Shown here: positions 23,332 to 30,451 of the stretch, one piece after another
Position numbering within the stretch: position 1 is the stretch's first letter
Layout of the letters: every line of letters begins with the position of its first letter
Program-made: the position numbers and the translations under genes
The notes under the pieces: model-generated
The model's database searches: none
What the model was told of the DNA's origin: nothing
What the model saw: the letters and a program-made list of their open reading frames with translations, nothing else
Source of the DNA: Streptomyces tropicalis
Lineage (GTDB): Bacteria; Actinomycetota; Actinomycetes; Streptomycetales; Streptomycetaceae
Reading direction: 5' to 3'
DNA: 33,569 bases
Assembly: GCF_029269835.1 (NCBI RefSeq)
Contig: NZ_JARJBB010000034.1
Location: forward strand, 1 to 33,569

Positions 23332-26174
23332 CAGCGTCCGTGCCTCCGGAGTGCGACGAGGTCGGCGAGCTGGTCATCCCCCAGTTCGGTCAGGCCCAGC
23401 TGCTCGGCGCCCAGGACCATGTCGGCGGTCTCGCGTTTGTGGGCCAGGAGCTGGTGGACCTTCTCCTCCACGGTGCCCTCGGCGACGAAGCGGTGGATCT
23501 GGACCGGCCGCGTCTGCCCGATGCGGTAGGCGCGGTCGGCGGCCTGGTCCATCACGGCCGGGTTCCACCACTGGTCGACCTGGAAGACGTGCTCCGCGCG
23601 GGTCAGAGTCAGGCCGCTGCCGGCCGCGCGCAGCGACAGCAGGAAGACGGGGAACTCGCCGTCCTGGAAGCGTTCGACGAGCCGGTCGCGCTGCCCGGCC
23701 GGCGTGCTTCCGGTCAGCACCTCGTACGGGATGCCGCGCCGCTCAAGGTGTGTGGCCAGCAGGTCGATCATCTGCGTGAACTGCGAGAACACCAGCCCCG
23801 ACTGCTCCTCGGCCAGGATCTGGTCCAGAAGCGTGTCCAGCAGATCGATCTTGCCGGAGCGCCCGGCGACGGCCGGATCGGCTTCCTTGAGGTACTGCGC
23901 GGGGTGGTTGCAGATCTGCCGCAGCGAGGTGAGGAGCTTCAGCACCAGCCCACGCCGGCCGATGCCGTCGGCAGCGCGGATCTGCTGCAGCGCCTCGCGG
24001 GTGACCGCCTCGTACAGGGACGCCTGCTCGCGGCTGAGCGGCACGACCTGGTCGGTGTCGGTCTTGGGCGGCAGTTCGGGGGCGATGCCGGGGTCGGTCT
24101 TCTTGCGGCGCAGCACCAGCGGAGAGATCAGCGCGGCGAGCCGCGCGGCGGCCGCGGCGTTGCGGCCGGCCTCGATCGGCCGGGCGAAGGTCTCCCGGAA
24201 CGCAGGCCAGGTGCCGAGCAGTCCGCTGGTCGCCCAGTCCAGCAGGGCCCACAGGTCCGCGAGCGAGTTCTCCATCGGGGTGCCGGTCAGCGCGACCCGG
24301 CTCCGGGAGGGGATCTTGCGCAGTGCTGCGGCGGTGCCCGACAGGGCGTTCTTGACGGCCTGGGCCTCATCGGCCGCCAGGAGCGACCACGGGGCCTGGG
24401 CGAGGCGGTCGGTGGAGCGGCGCAGCGTGCCGTAGGTGGTCAGGACGACCGCGTCGGCGGGCAGGAGATCGAGGGTGCGGGCCGGGCCGTGGAAGCGGCG
24501 TACGGGCACGGTGGGGGCAAACCGTCCGATCTCCCGCTCCCACGCGCCGAGCATGGTGGCCGGGCACACCACCAGCGTCGGCCCCGCCGTCGCCGCGTCC
24601 TCCTGGTTCAGCAGGTGCAGGGCGATCAGCGTGAGGGTCTTGCCCAGGCCCATGTCGTCGGCCAGGATCCCGCCGCCGACCGGCCCGGTCGTCAGGTGGT
24701 GAAGCCAGGCGAGACCACGGCGCTGGTAGTGCCGCAGCTCCGCCTTCAGCCCGGCCGGCACCACCACCTCGGTGTCCGCGGCCCGGGTCAGGGCCGTACG
24801 CAGGTCGGCCAGCCAGCCGGTGGGATGGACCTCGACACGCTCTTTGCCGATCTGCGCGCTGCCACTGAGCGCGCACACCAGAGCCTGACCGGCACTGACC
24901 TGCCCGAGGTGCCGCTCACGCACCCGGCGCAGCAGGGCCGCATCCACCCGCACCCAGCGGTCCCGCAGCCGCACGAACGGCCGGTGCCCCTCGGCGAGGG
25001 CGTCCATCTCGGCGTCCGTGAGGTCCTCGCCGCCCAGGGTGGCCCGCCACTGGAAGTCCAGCAGCTGCTCCGCGCCCAGCAGGCGGATGGGGGCGACAGC
25101 CGTCGGGCGCGGGGCGATGACGGTGCGCCCGATCAGGTCGCGGACCAGGTCGCGGGGCCAGTGGACGCCGCAGTCGACCCGGGCCAGCCGCGCGACCGCA
25201 TCGCCGAGCAGCTCGTCGATCTCGTCCTCGCCCAGGACCAGCGCCCCACGGTGGCCGGGGTTCTCTAGCAGGCGGGCGAGCGGCGGCCAGGCCCGGGCGG
25301 CGCGGCGCAGGGCGAGCAGGGATTCCATCTGCCGCGTCGCCTCCGGTGTCCCGGGCCCGGGCACAGCACGCCACAGCACCTCGGCGTCCTCGACCCGGTG
25401 GCCGCCGACGGTGTCGTGGACCTGGACGACCGCGCGGACACCGCTCTCGGCACCATCGGCGTCCAGTTCCAGGCGCAGCGACAGCCGTACGCCCAGCGCG
25501 GGTTGGCCCGCCATGCGGGGACTGGCCAGGAGCAGGTGCGGTACGTGCTGGGGAGCACGGTCGGCGAACGCCACATGGCCGGTGGCCATCGCGGCGCCGG
25601 GGGAGCGGGGCAGGTAGTCGGCCATCGCATCGAGGAACGCGGACAGCAGATGGGCGGGGTCGCTCATGGACGGCCCCGACCCCGGTGAGGAGTGAGAGAA
25701 CCCGCGGGCGTGCGCTTCGGGAGGCATGGCCGCGAGCAGCGCGTCGAACTGCTCCTGCCACGGCCCCAGACCGGACATCTTCCACGCGTCGTACCCGTGC
25801 GCGGTGAGCGTCGGCTCCAGCCGGCCGTCGGCCACCACCTGCAGCGCCAGTAGGGCGGCGGCCCCCCAGAACCGGTTGGCCTCGTGACCGCTCTCGCGGG
25901 TGCGGCAGTGCACCAGCAGAGGCCAGGCGTCTTCCAATGCGACGGTGTAGTACGGGACGCTGCCGGTCCTGGCCTTGCCACCCGACCAGCGCACGATCGT
26001 GGTGGGGTCCTCACCCAGACGCGCCTGGGGCGGCACGGCGAGCTGATCGGCTGGACCCATCGCCGCGGCCGGACGCCAGAACATGAAGGAGCCGGCTCGC
26101 GGAGGATCTGCAGGCACGAGAACCGCCGGGTAGTCCGTGAGCGTGTGCCGACCCAACTCCGCCCGACCTCTCAT
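23331..26174 (-). CDS. SNF2/RapA-family DEAD-like helicase
   Basis: A 947-residue ATP-driven DNA translocase. The conserved motifs are all seen: GILADDMGLGKTLTL with Lys512, LLAADEAQAVKN with Asp602 (DEAQ box), ALTGTPMENS, then in the second RecA half VFSQFTQMIDLL, YEVLTGSTP, LSLRAAGSGLTLT, and motif VI QAADRAYRIGQ. The N-terminal ~480 residues are the extended helical region typical of actinobacterial SNF2 proteins coupled to SWIM partners. The ATG at 26174 is chosen because residues before it look non-coding; GTG 26189 is possible. Proteins of this type remodel protein-DNA complexes rather than unwind long duplexes. The next gene overlaps its stop codon. Confidence 0.9.
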   Translation of the reverse strand: MRGRAELGRHTLTDYPAVLVPADPPRAGSFMFWRPAAAMGPADQLAVPPQARLGEDPTTIVRWSGGKARTGSVPYYTVALEDAWPLLVHCRTRESGHEANRFWGAAALLALQVVADGRLEPTLTAHGYDAWKMSGLGPWQEQFDALLAAMPPEAHARGFSHSSPGSGPSMSDPAHLLSAFLDAMADYLPRSPGAAMATGHVAFADRAPQHVPHLLLASPRMAGQPALGVRLSLRLELDADGAESGVRAVVQVHDTVGGHRVEDAEVLWRAVPGPGTPEATRQMESLLALRRAARAWPPLARLLENPGHRGALVLGEDEIDELLGDAVARLARVDCGVHWPRDLVRDLIGRTVIAPRPTAVAPIRLLGAEQLLDFQWRATLGGEDLTDAEMDALAEGHRPFVRLRDRWVRVDAALLRRVRERHLGQVSAGQALVCALSGSAQIGKERVEVHPTGWLADLRTALTRAADTEVVVPAGLKAELRHYQRRGLAWLHHLTTGPVGGGILADDMGLGKTLTLIALHLLNQEDAATAGPTLVVCPATMLGAWEREIGRFAPTVPVRRFHGPARTLDLLPADAVVLTTYGTLRRSTDRLAQAPWSLLAADEAQAVKNALSGTAAALRKIPSRSRVALTGTPMENSLADLWALLDWATSGLLGTWPAFRETFARPIEAGRNAAAAARLAALISPLVLRRKKTDPGIAPELPPKTDTDQVVPLSREQASLYEAVTREALQQIRAADGIGRRGLVLKLLTSLRQICNHPAQYLKEADPAVAGRSGKIDLLDTLLDQILAEEQSGLVFSQFTQMIDLLATHLERRGIPYEVLTGSTPAGQRDRLVERFQDGEFPVFLLSLRAAGSGLTLTRAEHVFQVDQWWNPAVMDQAADRAYRIGQTRPVQIHRFVAEGTVEEKVHQLLAHKRETADMVLGAEQLGLTELGDDQLADLVALRRHGR

Positions 26175-26346
26175 CTCATGCTGCGCCACCAGGGATCTTG
26201 CCCAGCCTGACAGCGCCCACCGGCACCCCCGCGCCCCTGCGGCGAATACACCCGAACGAGTGAAGGGCAAGCGGCAGACTACGCGAGCGCGGGGCAGACC
26301 ACGGCGAAGAGACCGGGGCATCGCGGGCAGGGTTGCCCGCCCGGTT

Positions 26347-26781
26347 TCACGGCGCCGCCGGCAACTCACCCACCTTCGTCTGTGCCACCGCAGGCTCCGG
26401 CGGGCCGGTGGCGACGGTGCCCACGAGCGTCACGATCCGGGGACCGAGGCGGTGCGCGACCTGGTGCACACGGCGCTCGTACGTCCACTCCTCCGCGGTC
26501 ATCGGCGACTGGGCGGATCCCGCCTGTACAGGCGCGGCCTCCTCGAACCGCTCGCAGACCGGGCACTGCTCGACGGGCCCGGGATCCGTGTCGTGCGCGT
26601 CGATCTGGTGCTCGCACCAGTTGACCAACGCGACCAGCATGGCGGCATACGCCGCCTGAACGTCCCTGTCGCGCCCGGCCCGTTCCGCAGCGTCGTAGCG
26701 GGCCCGCGCACGCTCGTACGCCGCCCCCATGACCATGCCCAGCGGGCAGCACCACAAAGGCTCGGGCTGGTGGACAACCAT
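26347..26781 (-). CDS. hypothetical protein
   Basis: A 144-residue soluble protein that I do not recognise. The first part is helical (AAYERARARYDAAERAGRDRDVQAAYAAMLVALVNWCEHQI), followed by a CPVCERFEEAAP pair of cysteines and another helix (TAEEWTYERRVHQVAHRLGPRIVTLV). One CxxC plus Cys/His residues before it (WCEH) might bind zinc. No ribosome site precedes the ATG at 26781, so the start is uncertain; ATG 26736 lies downstream in frame. It lies 170 bases upstream of the SNF2 gene on the same strand and might be read with it. Confidence 0.5.
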   Translation of the reverse strand: MVVHQPEPLWCCPLGMVMGAAYERARARYDAAERAGRDRDVQAAYAAMLVALVNWCEHQIDAHDTDPGPVEQCPVCERFEEAAPVQAGSAQSPMTAEEWTYERRVHQVAHRLGPRIVTLVGTVATGPPEPAVAQTKVGELPAAP

Positions 26782-27141
26782 CCTTCGAGACTAATGAGAC
26801 CTGACCCGTGCTGTCCGGGCCTTCGGCGTCTTCCTCGCGCGGCAGCACCGTGAGGGGCAGACGACTCGAACGGCTACTCGGGCAGTCGGCCTGAGACCCC
26901 CAGTCGTCAGCCTCGGTCATCCCGGCCATGCTTGGCAAGTACGGCTTGACGACGTCGTCGACGTCCTTCTCGCTGCGGTCTTCCCGGCCAGAGCTCGGGA
27001 GGCCCGCGGGGCATCTTCAGGCGCTCCGCGAGGGCGGCGACGCCGCGCGTCTCGGCTCCAGCGCATCAGATGACCGATTTCAACGGCAGCCCGATGCCCT
27101 CACCTGTAGGTCGGTCGAGCTCGCCGACCGCCGCTCGCACG
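26782..27141. other. intergenic, possible gene remnant
   Basis: About 360 bases without a supported gene. On the minus strand, near 27060-26910, one frame reads VAALAERLKMPRGPPELWPGR and then turns into an Arg run, while a neighbouring frame reads EKDVDDVVKPYLP. This looks like coding sequence with a shifted frame and no start, perhaps a decayed gene. Too little remains to name it. Confidence 0.3.
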
Positions 27142-27840
27142 TCAGCGAGGTGTGGGGACTTCACGCTGTGGTGGAGCACTCGGCGTAGCTTCCACCCACC
27201 GGGGAACCGCGGGGAGGGCCAGCGCGGCGGCTCCGAGACTCGTCAGGTTCCACCGCCGACCGTGGCCGCCCCGCAGGGAATCGGTTGCTTCGGCGTCAGG
27301 TGTGACCCAGCCCCGGGCGTGCAGCCGGTTCATCACGGCGGTCACCTTCCGGCCTTGGTCTCCGCCGGGGCTCCGGCTCTGCTCGCTGGTGTCCCGGATC
27401 TCGGGCCCCTCGGTGTGCTCGACGGTGAACACCGCCCCGGCCTCGACTCTCTCGAGCTCCCGGCGCTCCTTCTTGGTCGGTGGTTCGGGTCCGTCGGCGG
27501 GCCGGGCCACTGCTGCGGCGTGGACGCAGCGGTGGCAGGTCGCGTGGGCGTCCACGGGTTCGCTCAGGGGCATGAGGTGCGTGTGGGTGATGCCTTCGCA
27601 GAGGGCCCGGCCAGCCGGGTGTTGCCGCCTGCCGCCGGTGAGCAGGTCGATGGCTGCTGCAGCGTGCCGAAGAGGGTCGTCCAGCACGGAGCGGGCGTCC
27701 GTCCGTACGGTCAAGGCGAACGGCGCCGCGGCGGTGATCCGCTCCCACAGCTCCCGTTCCCTCTCCTGCCGACGGCGCCGCTCCTCGGCACGTTCCTCCT
27801 CGTAGCGTGCGAGCGCTTCGCGCTGGTCGATCTGCAGCAC
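27142..27840 (-). CDS. winged-helix-like protein, hypothetical
   Basis: A 232-residue protein. It starts with a long charged coiled coil (QREALARYEEERAEERRRRQERERELWERI). The middle holds HATCHRCVHAAAV, one CxxC. The C-terminal part (GDQGRKVTAVMNRLHARGWVTPD...GGHGRRWNLTSLGAAAL) has the helix-then-wing order of MarR-like winged helices: a recognition helix, a beta wing with Arg, and T.LG.A as in many transcription factors. The GTG at 27840 has GGAGG five bases before it; a longer open frame upstream is not protein-like. DNA binding is likely but the family is uncertain. Confidence 0.5.
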   Translation of the reverse strand: MLQIDQREALARYEEERAEERRRRQERERELWERITAAAPFALTVRTDARSVLDDPLRHAAAAIDLLTGGRRQHPAGRALCEGITHTHLMPLSEPVDAHATCHRCVHAAAVARPADGPEPPTKKERRELERVEAGAVFTVEHTEGPEIRDTSEQSRSPGGDQGRKVTAVMNRLHARGWVTPDAEATDSLRGGHGRRWNLTSLGAAALALPAVPRWVEATPSAPPQREVPTPR

Positions 27841-28170
27841 TGGTTCCTCCCCGGCGTGTCGATGCCGACGAGCATGCAGGTGCGGCCCCCGGGCGGCCAG
27901 CGAATCACGGCTTCCCGGAACAATGGTTCCGGAGGGCCCTGACAACGCCGGCCTGCGGGAGACCCATCGTCTGGCCCGGACAACACCGCACTCGTCACCT
28001 GGACGACAGTGGCAGGGCACACGAGGGCTCCAAGTCGGCGGTGCACGCGCTGGGCTGCTTGCCGGAGGACGCCGCTCGCCGTGCCCCTGGTCCGCCGCTC
28101 GCTGACCCTCGTAGAGGGCGAGCCCGATCCGCTCGTCGACGGTGACGCGGCCACCGTGGGCTCCTCGTCT
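27841..28170. other. intergenic with a hairpin
   Basis: 330 bases between two minus-strand genes, with no supported gene. CCGGAAC-AATG-GTTCCGG (27915-27932) is a perfect seven-base stem with a four-base loop, standing 75 bases before the start of the winged-helix gene; it could be a weak terminator for the upstream gene or an operator. Confidence 0.4.
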
Positions 28171-28710
28171 TCAGCGGCCGAGCCAGTGCCGCTCGACGAC
28201 CATGGCGTCTCCCGTGTAGCTGTGCCACAGCCGGGGGCCGACGCCCACCCAGGCGGGGAGACCGGGCGCGGGCAGCGGCGGGCGGCCGGACCGTTCGGCG
28301 TCGTCGGCCAGCAGCCGGGCGAGGCTGTTGCGGTACTCCTCGTTGCCGCGGTGGCCGCGTTCGACGTCGGCGAGGATCTGCCGCAGCGGGTGGGTGCGTA
28401 CCTCGATCCGGCCGCGGTGGGTGGTGTGCTGGTGGTGGGTGAGGATCTCGACCCAGGACCAGGCGTCCAGCCCGCGCGCGAGCGCGATGCGGTCGATGCG
28501 GTCGGCCAGGGGCCCGCCCCCGTCGGTCCAGGCCGCGTACAGGCGCACCGAGCCGTCGGGCTGGGGCACGTCGGTGCGCACCAGCGTCTCGGGCCCGGCC
28601 GCGGCGAGCGCGCCGGCCACGACGGCCTGCTCGACCGGGCCGCGGCCCCCGGTGAGCGGGGGAGCGGGCCGCGCGGTCGGGGGCGGGGCCGTGAGGACCG
28701 GCACGGGCAA
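28171..28710 (-). CDS. hypothetical protein
   Basis: A 179-residue soluble protein without a family I recognise. The N-terminus is Pro-rich. The core alternates helices and strands: PVEQAVVAGALAAAG, GSVRLYAAWTDGG, LADRIDRIALARGLDAWSWVEILTHH, GRIEVRTHPLRQILADVERG. The C-terminus is Trp/Gly-rich (PAWVGVGPRLWHSYTGDAMVV). The GTG at 28710 has GGAG six bases upstream. It is divergent from the TPR-like gene at 28946. No function is proposed. Confidence 0.55.
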   Translation of the reverse strand: MPVPVLTAPPPTARPAPPLTGGRGPVEQAVVAGALAAAGPETLVRTDVPQPDGSVRLYAAWTDGGGPLADRIDRIALARGLDAWSWVEILTHHQHTTHRGRIEVRTHPLRQILADVERGHRGNEEYRNSLARLLADDAERSGRPPLPAPGLPAWVGVGPRLWHSYTGDAMVVERHWLGR

Positions 28711-28864
28711 CTCCAGCGGCGGGCAGGCGGGCAGGACTCCGCATCCTCAACGACGAGACGCCCGCCCGGTCACGGCCCCCGTACGGACACCCCGCCCCAC
28801 CCGGGCAGGTCCGGCGTCCCGGAGTGGGCCGCGGCGGGGGCGCGCGGGGCCCGGTGCGCGCCCT

Positions 28865-28925
28865 GTCGGGTCGGCCCGACCGGCCGTAGCGTCGTGAGGA
28901 GCCCGCGCGGTCGGCCGCGCGGGCT
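28865..28925 (+). promoter_or_regulatory. two hairpins with TCGG loops ahead of the TPR-like gene
   Basis: GTCGGG-TCGG-CCCGAC (28865-28880) and AGCCCGCGCGG-TCGG-CCGCGCGGGCT (28900-28925) are perfect stems of 6 and 11 bases with the same loop. The second lies 20 bases before the GTG at 28946 and would form in its leader. A TAGCGT between them (28887-28892) might be a -10 box. An attenuator or operator pair is possible. Confidence 0.45.
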
Positions 28926-28945
28926 CGGATCGGAAAGGGGCGGGT

Positions 28946-29872
28946 GTGAAGCGACGGAGCGTGCTGGTGGCGGGAGTTGCCCTCGGAGCCGGTGTGGCCG
29001 GCGGGCCGGTTCCGGCGTGGGCGGCCGCGGAGCCGGGACTGTCCGCCGGTGACGTCGCCGCGGCCCGCCGGCTGTTCGCCGCGGGCGCCTACACGCGGCT
29101 CGGCGAGGTGCTGCCGCTGCTCCTGGCCGCCGCCGCGCACAGCGCCGAGCAGGGCCCGGCGGGCGCCGCCCGCGCCGCCGGTGTGTGGGTCCTCGCCTCC
29201 CAGCTCGCCGTCAAGCAGGGCCGCACCGGCCCCGCCGGCGCCTACGCCGAGCGGGCCGGCACCGCCGCCCGGCGCTCCGGCGACCCGGTGGTGCTCGCCG
29301 CCGCGGCCCGCGCGGCCGCGACCCCGCTGCGCCGCACCGGCCGCACCGACGAGGCCCTGCTCCTGCTCGCCGAGGCGCGCACCCACCTGCTGTCCGGCCC
29401 CCGGCCCGCGGCCGCCGATCTGGAGGCGGCAGGCCTGGCGGCGCTCACCGCCGCCTACACCGCCGCCCAGGCCCACCGGCCCGCACCCGCCCGCGACTTC
29501 GCCGCCCAGGCCGAGGAGAACACCCTCCGCCTCGCCGGCCACCCGCACACCCCCGGCCGCCCCCGGGAGCTGACCGCAGGCCAGTGCGACCTCTACCGGA
29601 TCGGGATCCACCGCCACCTCGGCGACGTCGACACCGCCCTCGCCCACGCCCGCCGGCTGCGCCCCGACCGTCTGCCCACCGCCGAGCGCCGCGCCCGCGC
29701 CGCCACCGACACCGCCCGCGCCCTGCTCGACGCCGACGACACAGCCGGTGCCCTCGCCCAGCTGCGCCTCATCGAGCTCGCCGCCCCGCTGGAGGCCCGC
29801 CGCCCCTCGGTGCGCGCGCTGACCGCGCGGGTCGCCGAGCTGCGCCCCGATCTGCTGGGCCTGAGTAACTAG
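28946..29872 (+). CDS. exported TPR-like helical repeat protein
   Basis: A 308-residue protein. The N-terminus VKRRSVLVAGVALGAGVAG...AWAAA looks like a twin-arginine or Sec leader with a cut near residue 27. The rest is nearly all helix pairs: DVAAARRLFAAGAYTRLGEVL, AGVWVLASQLAVKQGRTGPAGAYAERAGTAA, GRTDEALLLLAEARTHLL, GDVDTALAHARRL, ADDTAGALAQLRLIELAAPLE. The Gly/Ala/Leu spacing is that of tetratricopeptide repeats, about five to six units. Similar TPR halves follow an HTH domain in many Streptomyces regulators; here a leader stands in place of the HTH. The GTG start has AAAGGGG before it. A protein-binding role at the membrane or outside is likely. Confidence 0.65.
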   Translation: MKRRSVLVAGVALGAGVAGGPVPAWAAAEPGLSAGDVAAARRLFAAGAYTRLGEVLPLLLAAAAHSAEQGPAGAARAAGVWVLASQLAVKQGRTGPAGAYAERAGTAARRSGDPVVLAAAARAAATPLRRTGRTDEALLLLAEARTHLLSGPRPAAADLEAAGLAALTAAYTAAQAHRPAPARDFAAQAEENTLRLAGHPHTPGRPRELTAGQCDLYRIGIHRHLGDVDTALAHARRLRPDRLPTAERRARAATDTARALLDADDTAGALAQLRLIELAAPLEARRPSVRALTARVAELRPDLLGLSN

Positions 29873-30030
29873 GCGCACCGCACCATGAGGTCATGGCTCT
29901 GAACTGCGTAAACCAGCACGGGCCGACTCAGCATGCGCAGCCACCACAGGGCCTTGGGCTTCTCCAGCGCCCCGCAGACAGCACGGGCCACTACAGTCGG
30001 GAACCCGTCGTCTGTTCCGAAGGGAAACCC

Positions 30031-30276
30031 GTGCACCGCGTTGAGGCCCGCCAGATCTACACGACGTGCCAGGGTGGGCCGACTTCTCACTTCCCCGAGA
30101 CGGTCGTCGTGCGCTCCTACGAGGCCGGCGCCCGGACCGCTGAAGTGACCGATGAGTCCGGCCGGGACCCGCGCACCTTCGACATCCCCGTCTCCTACTT
30201 CCACGCCACGAACACCACGACGGCGGGCCGCCGCCGGATCACCGGCTACTACCTGACCGGCACCCTGCGCCGCTGA
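30031..30276 (+). CDS. small hypothetical protein
   Basis: An 81-residue protein of unknown role, starting at GTG with AAGGGA five bases upstream. The frame is open back to 29893, but that part has no ribosome site and poor composition. The product is beta-rich: HRVEARQIYTTCQGG, ETVVVRSYEAGARTAEVTDESG, RTFDIPVSYFHATN, RRRITGYYLTGTLRR. It is rich in Thr, Tyr and Arg and probably folds as a small barrel. A repeat cluster (30317-30393) begins 40 bases after its stop, and the terminal helicase gene converges on it. Confidence 0.6.
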   Translation: MHRVEARQIYTTCQGGPTSHFPETVVVRSYEAGARTAEVTDESGRDPRTFDIPVSYFHATNTTTAGRRRITGYYLTGTLRR

Positions 30277-30316
30277 CCGCGGGGTCGGCGCCCGAGCATC
30301 GCATCAGCCAGCAGAC

Positions 30317-30393
30317 TTGCACTGAATGCAACCGGGCCCGACTTGCGCCCAGTGCAACTCGACGCACGCTAAGGGAAGTTGCGCTCAGTGCAA
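30317..30393. repeat. three copies of a 15-base dyad (TTGC...TGCAA)
   Basis: TTGCACTGAATGCAA (30317-30331), TTGCGCCCAGTGCAA (30343-30357) and TTGCGCTCAGTGCAA (30379-30393) share TTGCNCNNARTGCAA. Each is a dyad with arms TTGC.C and (A/G)TGCAA around three bases. A fourth copy, TTGCTCACAGTGCAA, lies at 33310-33324, on the other side of the helicase gene. Such spacing suits protein binding sites. Confidence 0.75.
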
Positions 30394-30451
30394 GTCGGCA
30401 GGCACTCCGGCGGCTCCACCTCGGCGGCCGACCGGGATCCGCGCCGGTGGC

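Noticed and set aside
23340..25268. 642-residue open frame on the plus strand
   Set aside because: Antisense to the SNF2 helicase, a common effect of extreme GC at third positions.
27995..29878. 627-residue open frame on the minus strand
   Set aside because: Shadow of the TPR-like gene and of the neighbouring minus-strand gene; Gly/Arg/Ala-rich without domain features.
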